This document shows, piece by piece, positions 10,767-21,930 of a DNA stretch of 64,000 nt. Below the pieces are notes generated by a model. That model was not told the origin of the DNA, made no database searches, and saw nothing but the letters and a program-made list of their open reading frames with translations. The stretch comes from Clavaria fumosa (lineage: Eukaryota > Basidiomycota > Agaricomycetes > Agaricales > Clavariaceae), in NCBI GenBank assembly GCA_951802425.1, contig OX637799.1, forward strand, positions 2,604,001 to 2,668,000. Reading direction: 5' to 3'. The position numbers were made by a program, and so were the translations under genes. Numbering within the stretch: the stretch's first letter is position 1; each line of letters starts with the position of its first letter.

Positions 10767-11989
10767 GTTGGTAGATATCGCTGATCACTGAGGAGAAGGA
10801 CGAATGTCCCGAGCCCTTGTTGTCGACTTGGGAAAAGTGGTCCTTCAAATGCGATGTGGCCCATAACTCCGGCTTCAAAGACAATGTCGGGCGAGGTCCC
10901 TGGGTCAGGTGGAGGTGGCCATCTGTCAACACAATTCCGTTGCCCCATGCATACTAGCCCGGAATCAGCCCGGCGTGGGACAGACAGCGAGTACCTTGCA
11001 CCCTTTTTTTTCTCGCGCTCCAATTCCTCGTTGGATCCAACACACAGGGACACAGCAAAGGCATCCCTAGATGAAAACCCTTTCGTGAGTTCATGTTCAT
11101 GAATGTTGGTCGCTGTGCCTCCGTCCCAATTTGGATGAAGTACACGTGATTTTGTACCTGAGAATCGATCGATCGTTCTGGTAATCGATCGAATAATTCA
11201 TTTAATGGCAGAAGCAAAGAGAGCGAAGAGAGCGAAGAGAGCTACGATAGCAAAAACAGAGCATGTAACAGCGCGGAATGGAGATAGAAATCCCAAAAGA
11301 TCATAGTAGCAAATCTTACAACACTAATCTGTCGACACAAGTAATATTTCCTTGCGAAACGGATCCAAGACAAGGTTGGTGATGCGTGATCTTGAAAGCG
11401 GCGGAATGGGTGACAGTCGCGAAACACGCGGGTACCGGCACCGCGGTACATGCTACAGGAGCATTGATAAAACGTATGGTCCTGGACGGACATCATAGCA
11501 GGACTGTTGACAAGAAACACGAAGATTGGCGTGAGGAGGGAATTGCACAGGTTGTGAAATTCCGCCAAAAGGGGAGCGAGCAAACTGATGGCGAGATCCG
11601 TCCGAGAAGTTACGGGTTATGGGTTTATTTTCCACGAAGTGCATATGCCCCTGGGAGATTGAGAAGACGAGGGGTATGTTGCGACTGTCATTTACCAGAC
11701 AACCGCTCCTTGACGATCGACGCGGAGGGAGGGCATCGGGTGTAGGTAGGTGGGTATCTTGAGGAAAATCAGAGGAAATTGCACTGTTACAATCATAATC
11801 CAACAGGAAGGACTACACAGCAAGACAGGGTACCAGGCGTGGAAGCATATTTCTTGACGCTAGCTCATAAGAGTCGTGATGAGTTCAAATTGTGGAGTGC
11901 GCGAGTCCTAGATGCCAGTCGAGACGCCAGTCTGTGAGGTGGGATACCTTGAGGGAAAGCGCGCGGACGCTGGAGAACGCCCTAGGTCC
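10767..11989. other. Large intergenic stretch, no gene supported
   Basis: About 1.2 kb between the oxidoreductase start and the F-box gene's 3' end. Open frames of 80-130 codons exist on both strands but show no domain or sensible composition. Visible oddities are overlapping ATCGATCGAT palindromes at about 11160-11195 and a short GAGCGAAGA tandem at about 11219-11240. The part near 10770-10950 is presumably the oxidoreductase promoter. Confidence 0.5.
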
Positions 11990-13582
11990 TCACGACCGAA
12001 TCACCAGGAAGAATCCCTCCGCGAACACGGCAGCGTAGCGCAATCTGGCGCAATTATCGGGGTTGAATATCTGCGCAAGATGGGATCTGACCGTCTCGGG
12101 CGATTCTTCGCACATCGCAATCCATGCCGACTGTGGGCCCACGTCGTTTGAGGCCCTGTGAAGGAGGTGCGAATCGATGTGAAGACGCTCTATGGATGAG
12201 GGTAGAGAGAGCATCCGGAGCTCGTGCAAAAGCTCCTGGGAAGTCTTGTTAGTACAGAAACAATAGGATGACTGAGGGTCTGCCGAACCTTGACATGTTC
12301 AACGAGGTCCCGGGGTCTCATGGTGACATCGTTGGGCCTAGTTGTAATCTCCAGTTCACGGAGACGAGGGAAGCCAGCAATGGAACGGAGAAGGGAACGG
12401 GTGAGAAACATAGGCGAGAGGCTCAGCTCTCGAAGATCAGTCGATTGCAGAGCAAGATGCCGAAGGACGCCCGGCATGATCCGAAAGTCGGCCGGTACGC
12501 AAAGATTTAATTTCTGCAAAGAGGCTGTCGAGGCTAGAAAAGGGAGGAATGCCGCGAACCCGGTGTAAGACGTGAGATGAGGGAGGTTAAATGACGTCTC
12601 CTCTGGAAGCGTGAGCATTTCCTCGTCAAATACAAGGTTGAGGGCCAGCGTCTTCAGCATTGGGCAATGAGCGAAGAAGGATATTGACATCCTGAGCGTG
12701 TCGTTGCTCCCGTTGAAAGTCAGATTACGCAAGCTCTTATATGCTATGCCGTGTGGAACAAGAGGTAATGTCGTTAACTCCACAGCAAGTGACTGCAGAG
12801 TAGTCGGACAGAGTAGTGATGTGTATGTTTGATCGAAGGGTGTGGATGGTATCGTCGGGTAGGAAATGGATAGTGTTTGTAGAGAAGGAGGAAGAGCCTT
12901 GACCTCAGGATCCACGACGCAACGCTTCAGAGTAATTGACACCAACGATTTCGAAGTCAGGTTTCGCAATACAGCTGCTCGCCGAGGAGTGATGCGGATA
13001 AATTCACAAGTTAGTGCCATCAGATTGGGAAGACGTGGCAGGTACTCAAAGGTCGCGTCCTCAACGGGGCAGCCAGATAAGTAATCCAGATCATGGAAGG
13101 ATTTCAGCTTGCATTCCTTGACCAATTCGTGAATAGCTTTTGAGGCGTAGAAATCGAACCGTCTGCGAAGGCGCCTAAGTATCTTTCTCTCTACGCCTGG
13201 TAGAGTGACGCAAAATCGGCGGAAGAGGCGTGGCAAGGCGACCGATCGCAGATATTTGCACGAAGACGAAAGAGCTTGGAGGTCACAGGGCGAGGCATCT
13301 TCCAGAATTAAATCCCAAATCTCATCTGGGAAACGAGCAAGTTCCAAGGTTCCATCCAAATTGACTAGTGAGGGAATCCCTGCATTCACACGTTAGTACT
13401 ACCATTCTCGACGAAGGAACGAACGTACGGTCCGAAGCGTCTCCGAGAACGAGGTCATTCAGCGAGCCTCGAGCTTTCCTCTTTCCCTGGCTCGAGAGAG
13501 GAGATGTAAGGGTATAGGGGCTGCTGTAGAGACAATAGCACACCATTGAACTTGGATGCTCTGGTTCGAGCCCCATGAACAT
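11990..13582 (-). CDS. F-box protein with leucine-rich C-terminal region (copy 1)
   Basis: Probable substrate adaptor of SCF ubiquitin ligases. Exons 13582-13429, 13379-12289 and 12235-11990 keep phase and give about 496 residues. The F-box is ELARFPDEIWDLILEDASPC followed by DLQALSSSCKYLRSVALPRL, fitting the LPxEIWxxI...L..C..LR...LP pattern. Downstream are irregular leucine-rich segments such as LRNLTSKSLVSITLKRCVVD and STDLRELSLSPMFL. The frame runs upstream to a GTG only, so an upstream exon (MVCYCLYSS...) is required; ATG 13582 is one choice and the inner ATG at the MVCYC position another. The C-terminal exon (ELLHELRMLSLPSSIERLHI) follows a GTTCGG...CCCAG intron at the same position as in copy 2 (13924-15360). 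The pair arose by tandem duplication. Confidence 0.8.
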
Positions 13583-13923
13583 CCAAAGCTGCTTTTCGGC
13601 TGACTAGCATGGATATGACTAAGATGAGTACCATCCATCTACGGTTACGGTTGCGTTTACCTACGACGAAAGGCTATCGTAGATCGATTAGACTTGAAAG
13701 ATGAGAGAAGTCCATAAGCGCTATCAAAGGTACTGGTGAGAAGGGTTTTTCGTCACTGTTACTCAGTCTCGTGATCAGAATCCTGTCTATCGTCATATTC
13801 CTACCCAATCATAGCAAGAATTCTTATGTGGTACACGGACACATGACTTTTCGTCGCACGCACAGCCATTGGCGTGACTGAAGCACACCACGGAGTAGAC
13901 TCGCACCGCCCAAGGGAGCTCTT
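13583..13923. other. Short intergenic gap between tandem F-box genes
   Basis: About 340 bases separating the two F-box paralogs, both read on the minus strand. It should hold the promoter of copy 1 and the 3' end of copy 2. No element recognised. Confidence 0.45.
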
Positions 13924-15360
13924 CTAGGGTTGAAAGATCCAGAAAAAATATTTGGCGGTAACCTTAGCGTACTGCAGCTTGGGGTAACGGACTGGATTGA
14001 TAGAATCTGCAAGCATCGATCCTGAGGCCGAGTACGATTCCGAGTACGATTCCCCCGTTTGATGTTCCCTCGGTGGATAGCTGGTAAGGATGCAGATTAC
14101 TTCAATAGAAGCCGGGAACAGAAAATGTCGTAGCCTCAACGTAAGCTCCTGCGCGACAAAATGTTGAATCAACGGGAATCGCGATAGAACATGTACTACG
14201 AACTTCGCGATTCCAAATAGCACTCCGATCCAGCTGTTCTTGATACGTGTAGAGTGAACGGTAAACTTCAAGCTTAAGATTGCGGAGCAAGGGAACTGAA
14301 CAAATCGCTTCAAAAAGATCGTCTAAAAGATATGCGGGCAAGAGTTGCAATTCCTGAAGGTTGGGGGCTTGCCTGGCTATGTAACGAAGGCTGTTCGCCA
14401 TGATACTCGCGTCGGCAGGAACATCAAGGCATAGACGTCGAAGAGACTCGGTGTTAGTGAAGGCGTGAAGGCAGGCAGCAAAGCCTTCATAAGACCGGAG
14501 ATGGGGGAGTTTAACAGGAGAAGGGCATAAGATCGACACCCTCCTCGTAGTCTCGTAGGGCATAATAGATAAGATCTCCAGGAATGGGCAGTTATCCAAG
14601 GGTGGGCAATCAGCAAGCGCCACAGTCGATATGAGGCGAAGTTGCCGTAGATTAAGCATCCTTGCCATTTTCAGGTAGGGGGGCCACTCTTTTGAGGTAA
14701 TGGTAAGCGACCTCAGATCATCAATGCTGACTAATTGAGCATGAGGAGCTCCGGCTAGCTCGTTTTCGATGGTCAGAGAGCGGATTCCAATGCGGGGCAA
14801 TATGCCGGACGATGTGATGGGACAATCGGCGAACGCAAGCAAAATCAATGAATTTGAGGCTAGCGTACGCAAGATCGTCGCTCGCCTAGTGTTGATGACT
14901 GTATGATGGCAGGTCAACGTAGTGAGATTGACAAAACGCAGCAATAAATCAAAGGCGGCATCCTCCATTCGACTCTCCTCTTCGTTTTGGAAGTGGACAG
15001 AAAGCGGTCTCAGTCGACATTCCCGAACCAGGGGAGAGATTCTTGGTGACGCAAAGAAAACGAGCCTGGCCTGTAAATTGGCGAACCGCTTCGGGTGGTT
15101 CCGTGACACCCTGATGGTTACTTCTAGGTGGCGGAACAAAAATGGCAGTACAAGTGAGCGGAAGTTGTGGCAGGTCAGGGAAAGGCTGTCGAGGGTCGCG
15201 CGAGGCGCATACTGAAAGATTTCTACCCAGATCTCGTTAGGCAGAGTAATCGCCGTTGGCACGTCTATAGGGGAATCCAATACAGCCGGCTCTGAGGCCA
15301 CGGAGTGGATGTAAAATTTCACGGGGAACTGACCTTGCACCTTTGCCTTTCTTCGTCCAT
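13924..15360 (-). CDS. F-box protein with leucine-rich C-terminal region (copy 2)
   Basis: Tandem paralog of the F-box gene at 11990-13582. Proposed exons 15360-15334, 15289-14204 and 14148-13924 give about 445 residues. The F-box reads AITLPNEIWVEIFQYAPRAT and SLSLTCHNFRSLVLPFLFRH. Matching blocks with copy 1 include FASPRISPLVRECRL, LPHLRSYEGFAACL and LRRLCLDVPADASIMANSLR. Reading straight through stops at 14102, but splicing a GTTCGT...CGCAG intron gives a last exon (ELTLRLRHFLFPASIE ... LQYAKVTAKYFFWIF) that aligns with the last exon of copy 1, so the spliced end at 13924 is preferred. It contains a 12-base tandem (GAGTACGATTCC twice, about 14029-14052 on the plus strand). The first exon is short (MDEERQRCK) and lies inside a duplicated 5' segment, so the start is less certain. 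Confidence 0.78.
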
Positions 15361-15567
15361 AGTGACTTTTCGAGGTCTACATACATACGGAGAAAGAGGG
15401 TGATGAGTGCCACAATTCCTTGATCGCTAGGTTGGGAACTGAGAGATGCACCTTTGCCTTCTTTCGTCCGTAGAACAGGATACCGTGGCTTGGAAGACGG
15501 TGAATTTTCGAGGTCTACATACATACGGAGAAATAGGGTGATGAGTGCCACGATTCCTTGATCGCTG
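15338..15567. repeat. Imperfect tandem duplication spanning the F-box copy 2 start
   Basis: Two copies of a segment of roughly 90-115 bases. Both begin with ACCTTTGCCTT and CTTTCGTCC-type sequence and both contain a nearly identical 60-base core (about 15369-15429 and 15506-15567) reading TTTCGAGGTCTACATACATA onward to CCTTGATCGCT. Copy 1 holds the proposed start codon of the downstream F-box gene (CAT on the plus strand at 15358-15360). In copy 2 the matching triplet is CGT, so it would not start translation. Differences between cores are few, suggesting a fairly recent duplication. Confidence 0.8.
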
Positions 15568-16141
15568 AGAGATTGTGTGAGAATGCACCATTTTAACTGT
15601 ACTGTGATCCACTGATGCAGGTTCCTGATGCAAGTAACCACCCCGCACGTTTCGATGTATCGAAGTTGGATTCTTTTGTTGGCTCAATCGCTTGTTGTGG
15701 CGCACTTGTGGGAGGCCAAGACTAAAAGGAGATGGACGGGTAAGACTCCAACATTCTCAGAACAAAGCCAAACTATCTCGTTAGCCCGTTACCACTACCC
15801 GTACGTTCTGTGTTATTATGCTACGCTCTCTACTCTTTGTCCTCCTCTCCCGGTTGTTGTTTTTTAGATTGAGTCTGGCACACCACAGATAGAATCCTGT
15901 GTTCACCTTTCTCTCCTGAAATGTAGACTCTGTCGTTACTCTAGATTCTCACCTTCTCACTACTCATTACAAAGCGAAAAGAAGGTCTCCAATGCTGGTT
16001 GCGTCGCCGACCATCACATGTTTACTCCAAGCTGTGCACGTGAGTGACGAAACAATATATCCTGCGGTCGATCCCTGCACAGGTCTCCACCAACTGTAAC
16101 ATCACCACCACCACTTGTTCCACCAACACTAGCATACGACT
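15568..16141. other. Intergenic, divergent promoter region
   Basis: About 570 bases between the F-box copy 2 upstream repeat (minus gene) and the Pil1-type gene (plus). CT-rich stretches occur near 15820-15960, usual for fungal promoters. No gene seen. Confidence 0.45.
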
Positions 16142-19100
16142 ATGTTCAAGAGTGCGGCGACCAGACTTGCCCATAATTCTACAATACCAGCACTGGGAGG
16201 AAACAAGGATTTGCGACCATTGCAAGACCTCATTAATGCCGAGAAAGCGGTCCTTAATTCGTACGCGTTGCATCTCCATCTCCGCAGCACTTTCATTACG
16301 ATGACCTTTGAAGGACCCATAAGCTAGGCATCGATATCGAAAAAGCTGCCAGTGCTCTGAGAGCATGGGGTCAATATGAAGGGGAAGATCTCGCCGTATG
16401 TTAGATCCCCCTATTATTTCATTTCGTTTTCTCGCTGTGCACAACGAATTAATTGACCCTTGCAGGACGTACTGAATGGATCGTGCATCCTGCTGGGCGC
16501 ATTCTCGGCTGCTCTTACGCAATACGCCACGTACGAGCAAACCATCCGGGAGCAGATGAAGGCGGTGCGAGCGCGTGAGGAACAACTTGACGAACTTAGG
16601 AAGCAGCGCAAGAATCTCGCCAAACAAGCGGAATCTGCGGATAAGAAACTCGCAAGAATGGGCTCCGAACACAAATCTCTTAACCTGCAGCATGACCTAC
16701 TAGCCCAACTGAAATCACAGATACGCGTTCTCGATACAGAAATAATGGTGCAAGAGGCTTCTTTGAGCGATTTTAAGAGGGCAACTACTTGGCAATGGAT
16801 GTCGCTAAAATTCGGTGGCTTGGTAGAATGCTCAGAAAAAGCAATTGTAATACTCCCTCATCACCTTGATTTTTGATTTGTTCTGATTCCAAGTGAAGAT
16901 CGTAGGCGAGACGGGAAGGTTGATGATTGCCGTGTGTGCAATGTTTGTTTTGTGCGCATATACTGAGGTCTCCACGTAGGAAATTCCGGACGATGTCACT
17001 CAGCCGGGCCTCCCACGAGGTCCCTACCGCGGTGGAACCAGGATATCCACCCTCATTGCCGATGCCGAGCGCGGAATCAGCGAAGTCTCGTTCCAAACAA
17101 CGAAGCATACTCCAACTTACCAGACAACATCTGTCCCTTCACAACCGGCAACTCTGCCCGTCGAATTGTCCGATGCTGACCATTTCACTGAAGGAAATGA
17201 ATCGGCTCCAGTGCAGAACCCCCTTGGAACACGCCCAGGGTTGACCGGCCCAGACCGGGGTACAATCCTCAATGCCGATGTATCCTCCTCCAATAGGCTC
17301 AACAATGGCGAGTCTGGGACATTCTCCCGCGATCCATCTCAAACATACAGCCTGGACGATATGGGGTTCATTGCCCAGACAAATCAAAGCCAAGGGGGTT
17401 CGGCCAGAGGAGGCCGGTTCGCAACCTTTCCGGTTAAACGCGGCAAAAGCATCAGTCAATCACGTCCGACCGCATCCCAAGACGGAGGCTCATCTGTCGC
17501 ACCACTTGTAGTTGCTGCCCCCAATTTGACAGACTCGCAACGCAAGGACTCTTCCTTCGAGTCTGAAGTCAACAGAGCACTTTGGGAAAGAAATCAGGCA
17601 CTTTCGACTTTTGATCAGCAAGAATCACAAAACACGGATGTCCTGGGCTTGAATGAACCTCGGGATTTTGGCGCAGGTCGCCTTGATATCTCCCCACCTG
17701 CGCAGATGAGAATGCCTGTTCCCAGCATACCACCTCCGCAAGTCAGCCCTCCATATAGTTCTACAGTTGCGCAGGAAGTTGTTCCCGACACCATACATCG
17801 GAGCAATGACACTCCGCTCTCTAACCCTTGGGCGGACGTAAGTCCTGGCCATGGAAGAAACGAATCAGTTTCCTCAACTCGATTGCCCTACATGATTGAC
17901 GAGGACGAGGCGCATGCGCGGCTGAGTAGGCACGTCAGGTTCGGACTCGTCAGCGACGTAGAGGAGGAGTTGAGCAAGCGTGAGCATTCGCCTAATTCGC
18001 GCACGGAGCAAGGTCAGTGTGATGCTTGAGTCCACTTGGCCCATCGTTGAAACGACTGTCCTCTAGCACGTCCCACTGTTATTGTGGACGTTAATAGGCG
18101 CCTTCCTCAACCCCCTCCGCTTGGTGTCAATATCGCGAACGCGGGTTTGCTGGCCTCACACCGTGTTTCTCCAGCTCAGTATGCTACACAGCAGGAGCTA
18201 CTTGACGAGGAAATAGAAAACAATCGAGATGCAGCCGCTGTTCACGGGCAATCTCGCGAGCCCTCCGTCTCGCCGCTAGTGGCGCCTCGGACCCCGTCAC
18301 CTATCCGCGCCGATGCGAATCAGCCACCACCTTCCCCGCTCGTACCGCCTGCACCACTCTTCGCCAGAGGAGAAACCGACCTGATATCCCCCGAAGTCCC
18401 TTATCCTGCACCACCCAATGCCTCACCATATTCCAGCGCTCCACCTGGTGGCCAAATCTCGTCTATTCCATCAAACAGCCCTATAGCATCCACTCCATTG
18501 CCGGCTGCTACGCCGTCCCCTCTGCGCACCCTTCCCTTGCAGATACACACCGTCTCAGCTCCCACCCGTGACACTGCGGCACTCGGTTCCGCCATCGGAC
18601 CCTCTCCGCCTTCGCCAACGACGTCCCATTCACCAATTGGCGCACGGACGATCGCCGCCGCCGCATTCAAGCGCAATCAAGTCAGGATTGCGAGTGGTTC
18701 CCTCTCGGAGACGAATGCGACAGGCGTCGAGAGCACAGGATTTACGCCATTCGCGGACACGAGTCCATTAAGGAAGCGAACTTTGCCGCGCTCGCCGCGT
18801 CCCCAGCGTTCACTGCAGGTCCAGCCATTGGGCGCTGGTACACCAACCTTGGCACGCAATGAGCTCTCAGTGCCAGATACGCAACCCAGTGCCCAAGCGA
18901 ACGACACGTCTGGAGAGAACGACCTCATTTTGTCGTCTGCGGGACGCACTAGAACGGTCTCTCCTTTGTCCTCCCCACAGCCCCAGACCAGCGCCGTTCT
19001 TGAACAAGCGACTTCTGTGCGCACCCCTCCATCGGGTGAACCGTTCCCTCCCCCAGACAATCCGAGACACAGCCCAAATCAGGGACCGACGTCAACTACC

Positions 19101-19298
19101 AATCAGCCTCCTTTGAGTCCTGTCCGTGGCAATATACCCGCCAGCCCCGTATCCCCTGTGTCAGCGAGCTACGACGACGACCAATTCGACTACATATCTG
19201 CTTATGTGAACGGCGAGGATGGGCGGGCAAGTGTGATCCACGGGCTCAGCCTGGATGACGCTCCACCGAGGTATTCGCTCGAGCCTCAACAAGAGTGA
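16142..19298 (+). CDS. Pil1/Lsp1-type eisosome BAR protein with long disordered tail
   Basis: Eisosome core proteins carry a BAR-type helical domain that shapes the plasma membrane furrows of fungi. The start at 16142 gives MFKSAATRLAHNSTIPALGG, then NKDLRPLQDLINAEKAV, the N-terminus typical of basidiomycete Pil1. Helical blocks follow: IEKAASALRAWGQYEGEDLA, FSAALTQYATYEQTIREQMK, ARMGSEHKSLNLQ, MSLKFGGLVECSEKA, IVGETGRLMIA and EIPDDVTQPGLPRGPYRGG. After the domain (about residue 270) come roughly 680 Ser/Pro-rich disordered residues in two large exons (about 16981-18012 and 18067-19298). Ordinary Pil1 is near 340 residues, so this is about three times longer. The exon 1-2 junction is unclear: a strong donor at 16261 does not keep frame, while a weaker one at 16250 joined to 16324 does. 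Confidence 0.88.
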
Positions 19299-19502
19299 AA
19301 GAGCGCATGATAAAGCAATGACAGTGCCTCAGGCTCATGATTTGTTTTGCCCAATTATCATACAACAGATTGTAATCGCTGCTGAAAATCCCAGATCTAA
19401 CTTTTGTGAGTGTCGCGTGAAGACGTGCATAAATAAATAGATAAATGGAGGAGCACAACGACAGCAATAATCCTAACCGGCCTGATGTGCAACGTACCCC
19501 AA

Positions 19503-20741
19503 CTAGTCGACGCTTGGTCTTGCTACTCCATCAGGCCGATACTTGGTTATCCAAGGGTGTTGGAGAACCTTCGTGAGCGGTAGTCGCCTTTCCGGGTTCT
19601 TTTGAAGGAGCTGCGAAATGTTAATGATGACCTGCTCTTGGGCGGTGAGAGTAGAACACGTACACTTGCGATCAAATGTCTAGCATCCTTTGAGAGACGT
19701 GAGGGAATGCGGAGGTCAACGAGCGCGATGCGCTTGCACGTATCTATAAGACGAGCCGTATAATGAACCGCAACCTCAAGAAGGATACGGTTTGCTCACT
19801 GTCTTGGTCTTTCTCTTCGAATGGCGGCTTTCCAACCAGGAACTCATACATCAATACACCCAATGCCCAGTAGTCCACTTTCTCGTTGTGCTCCTTGCCC
19901 ATTACCATTTCCGGCGGAAGGTAATCTAACGTCCCGCACAACGTCTTTCTGCGGTTTCCTGGGGCATGAACACTCCACCCAAAGTCGCCGATCTTCAACT
20001 CGCCGTTGATACCTAACAGAAGATTTTCTGGCTTAATGTCCCGATGTATGACGTGTTTGGAGTGCAAATAAGAGAGGGCGTCGGCCATCTGGTCTATGTA
20101 TCTGGAGCTCCGCTTCTCCGTGAAGGTCCCATATTTGCCGAGTTGTTTATATAGTTCGCCCTTGCCCGCAAACTCGAGCATTAAAAAGATGCGCTTTTCG
20201 TCGTGGAAGTAGCCGTACAGCCTGAGAACGTGAGGATGTCGGAGGTTTTGTTGAATTTCGATCTCTCGTCGAATCTGCTTCTCAACCTTCGACTCTACGA
20301 TCTCGGACTTGTACAGGCATTTGAGAGCAAGGATGTAAGGTTTGTGCGGGGGTTTGGTGCGGACCATATAGACTCGTCCAAATTTTCCCTTCCCGAGAGG
20401 CCGGCCAATATCGAAAGAATGGAGGGTCCATGTTGGAGTCGGTTTTTGTCTACCAGGAATCAAACCAGAATCTCTTGATATGGCGCTGTAGGAGGAACCT
20501 ACCGATTGGCACTAGAGTCTAGAGCGAGATCGTCTGCTGCTTCCCCATACACTTTCTCTCCGCGCTTCTCGTCATCAATCTCAAACCCGCCATCATATCT
20601 GCCAATGTCAACCGCAGGTTGGGAGGACGTTTGCTCATTGGTGGTAACTGGAGCGGCTGGGGTGCGCAATTGCTGGGGCTTCTTAGCATTACTGATATTG
20701 AGCGATGAGAGCTGGTGAGTGAGCGTGGCGACCGAGGACAT
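19503..20741 (-). CDS. Aurora-type mitotic protein kinase (Ipl1/Ark1)
   Basis: Serine/threonine kinase of the chromosomal passenger complex, acting at kinetochores and the spindle midzone. ATG 20741 opens a short Ser/Thr-rich leader ([16 protein letters not shown]). An intron after SANR joins [20 protein letters not shown]. Kinase motifs in order: [16 protein letters not shown] (glycine loop), [15 protein letters not shown] (lysine), [15 protein letters not shown] (catalytic loop), [20 protein letters not shown] (DFG plus Aurora-specific activation loop with the RKT threonine), [20 protein letters not shown], and [20 protein letters not shown]. The last exon ends [20 protein letters not shown] and stops at 19503. 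About 380 residues with at least three introns. The FGWSVHAP motif separates Aurora from related kinases. It is convergent with the Pil1-type gene, only about 200 bases away. Confidence 0.93.
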
Positions 20742-21489
20742 GTCGAACGCAATGCCACTCAGAACAGACGCGTTCGCGGTTCGGTTTATCTTCGAACTCC
20801 GACAACATCAGTATGCATCACATGAGCATCATTGGCTCACCACACCAGAGTACACTGCTGGTGCCTCCAGGGTGTTCCCTACTCTTCCTTGAAGTTCCTT
20901 CACTTAGAAAACTTCAGTCTAACACTTTGTGTGTAGCTTTATATAATTGCATTGTTGTGCTCTGCTCTTCTGCATTCCAATTTCTATCTCTTCACTAATT
21001 TGTTTGAGGGCCCGGGGATTACACTGACCTCAGTTGCACTACCAAGTCAGCCTGAGTGGCCAGAGGCCATGCAAGAGACACTCATCACGTAAACTCGCCG
21101 CAACGTTGTTGTCATTTGAACTAACCTCGTCTGTGCAACTGGATTATTAAAGTCTGGTTCCACCCCGTCTTTCTCTCCTCCGTTGTGCTCACCGCTCGAA
21201 AACCCCGTGTCCGTCGAACCGCTCTTCGAATCACTTGCGTGACCTCCCTCCTCTCCCTCCTAAGCCTAGATATTCATCAATTTAGATTGACATCTTGGTG
21301 TCTCCTTGGCATGTGGGAGATCTGGCCAAATGGCGTACTCTTCATAGAGTTAAGGCTCGAATTATTAATGATGCTCTTGCATATTGAGCGGAACGGCCGA
21401 CTGTACTCACAAATATGAGCAGCGTCTCATGCGTTAGTCACCTTGAGCTTTGCTGGGCTTAGGCCTCTGTTGATCATACCAAGACTCCT
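20742..21489. other. Intergenic, no gene seen
   Basis: About 750 bases between the Aurora kinase start and the decayed prenyltransferase remnant. The plus frame at 21185-21418 has no family resemblance. The end nearest 20742 should carry the Aurora promoter. Confidence 0.45.
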
Positions 21490-21930
21490 TTCTTTCTCAA
21501 GCCAACTTCAATGTGTCCATCAAGTCGCTGCGCAGGCATGCAGACCAGCTAGGATACCGAAGAGATAACCCTGAGTAAGAAAAGGAAGACGAGGCTCTGT
21601 GAGAGTCACAGATGCCATTGATGATTCTTCCTCACCTCTCATACCGAAGAAGTGAATACATCCGGGATGTCATCTGGTATCTGCGATGCCGCCGTTCTCG
21701 GGGTCTTGCAAGAGGATGCGCCTTGTTGCTGTAATGATGGGTGAATGAGGAACGGAAACGTAACAACGTACTTGGACAGATAGGATAGACGAAGTCCAAT
21801 TTGCCACGTCGATTCACGTTAAGTTGACATTGCGCCAGCATTTCCACAGCGTAAGCGACTAAGCGTGCAGACAATGTGATTCCTCCGTGTGCAAGCGTAA
21901 GCAAGCGGTTGATATTCGAGGATCCCAAGA
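21490..21930 (-). pseudogene. Decayed Rab geranylgeranyltransferase beta (BET2) remnant
   Basis: On the minus strand, broken frames match the C-terminal part of the beta subunit of Rab geranylgeranyltransferase, which prenylates Rab GTPases. Reading downward from about 21850: GKLDFVYPIC (compare the family's EKLEDVCYSWW), an intron-like GTACGT...TACAG, then ILLQDPENGGIAD, then in another frame PDDIPDVF, then in a third frame HFFGMRG, an intron-like GTGAGG...CTCAG, LSLRYPSW (family LSLLGYPGL) and, after another shift, IEVGLRKKG (family IEKLGLRKGW). The order matches the gene and at least three frame changes are needed. No N-terminal zinc/catalytic half was found. It is a dead fragment; an intact copy must exist elsewhere because the enzyme is essential in yeasts. 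Confidence 0.72.

Noticed and set aside
12268..12568. Plus-strand frames over the F-box genes
   Set aside because: They are shadows of the F-box coding strand, which shows paralogy and conserved splice sites.
13545..13580. TTCGAGC motif resembling a tRNA T-loop
   Set aside because: Flanking stems do not pair properly and no D or anticodon arm is visible; it lies within the F-box copy 1 first exon.
14102..14147. Unspliced C-terminus of F-box copy 2 (ending SVPGFY)
   Set aside because: Splicing at the GTTCGT donor gives a last exon that aligns with the paralog, so the read-through end is less likely.
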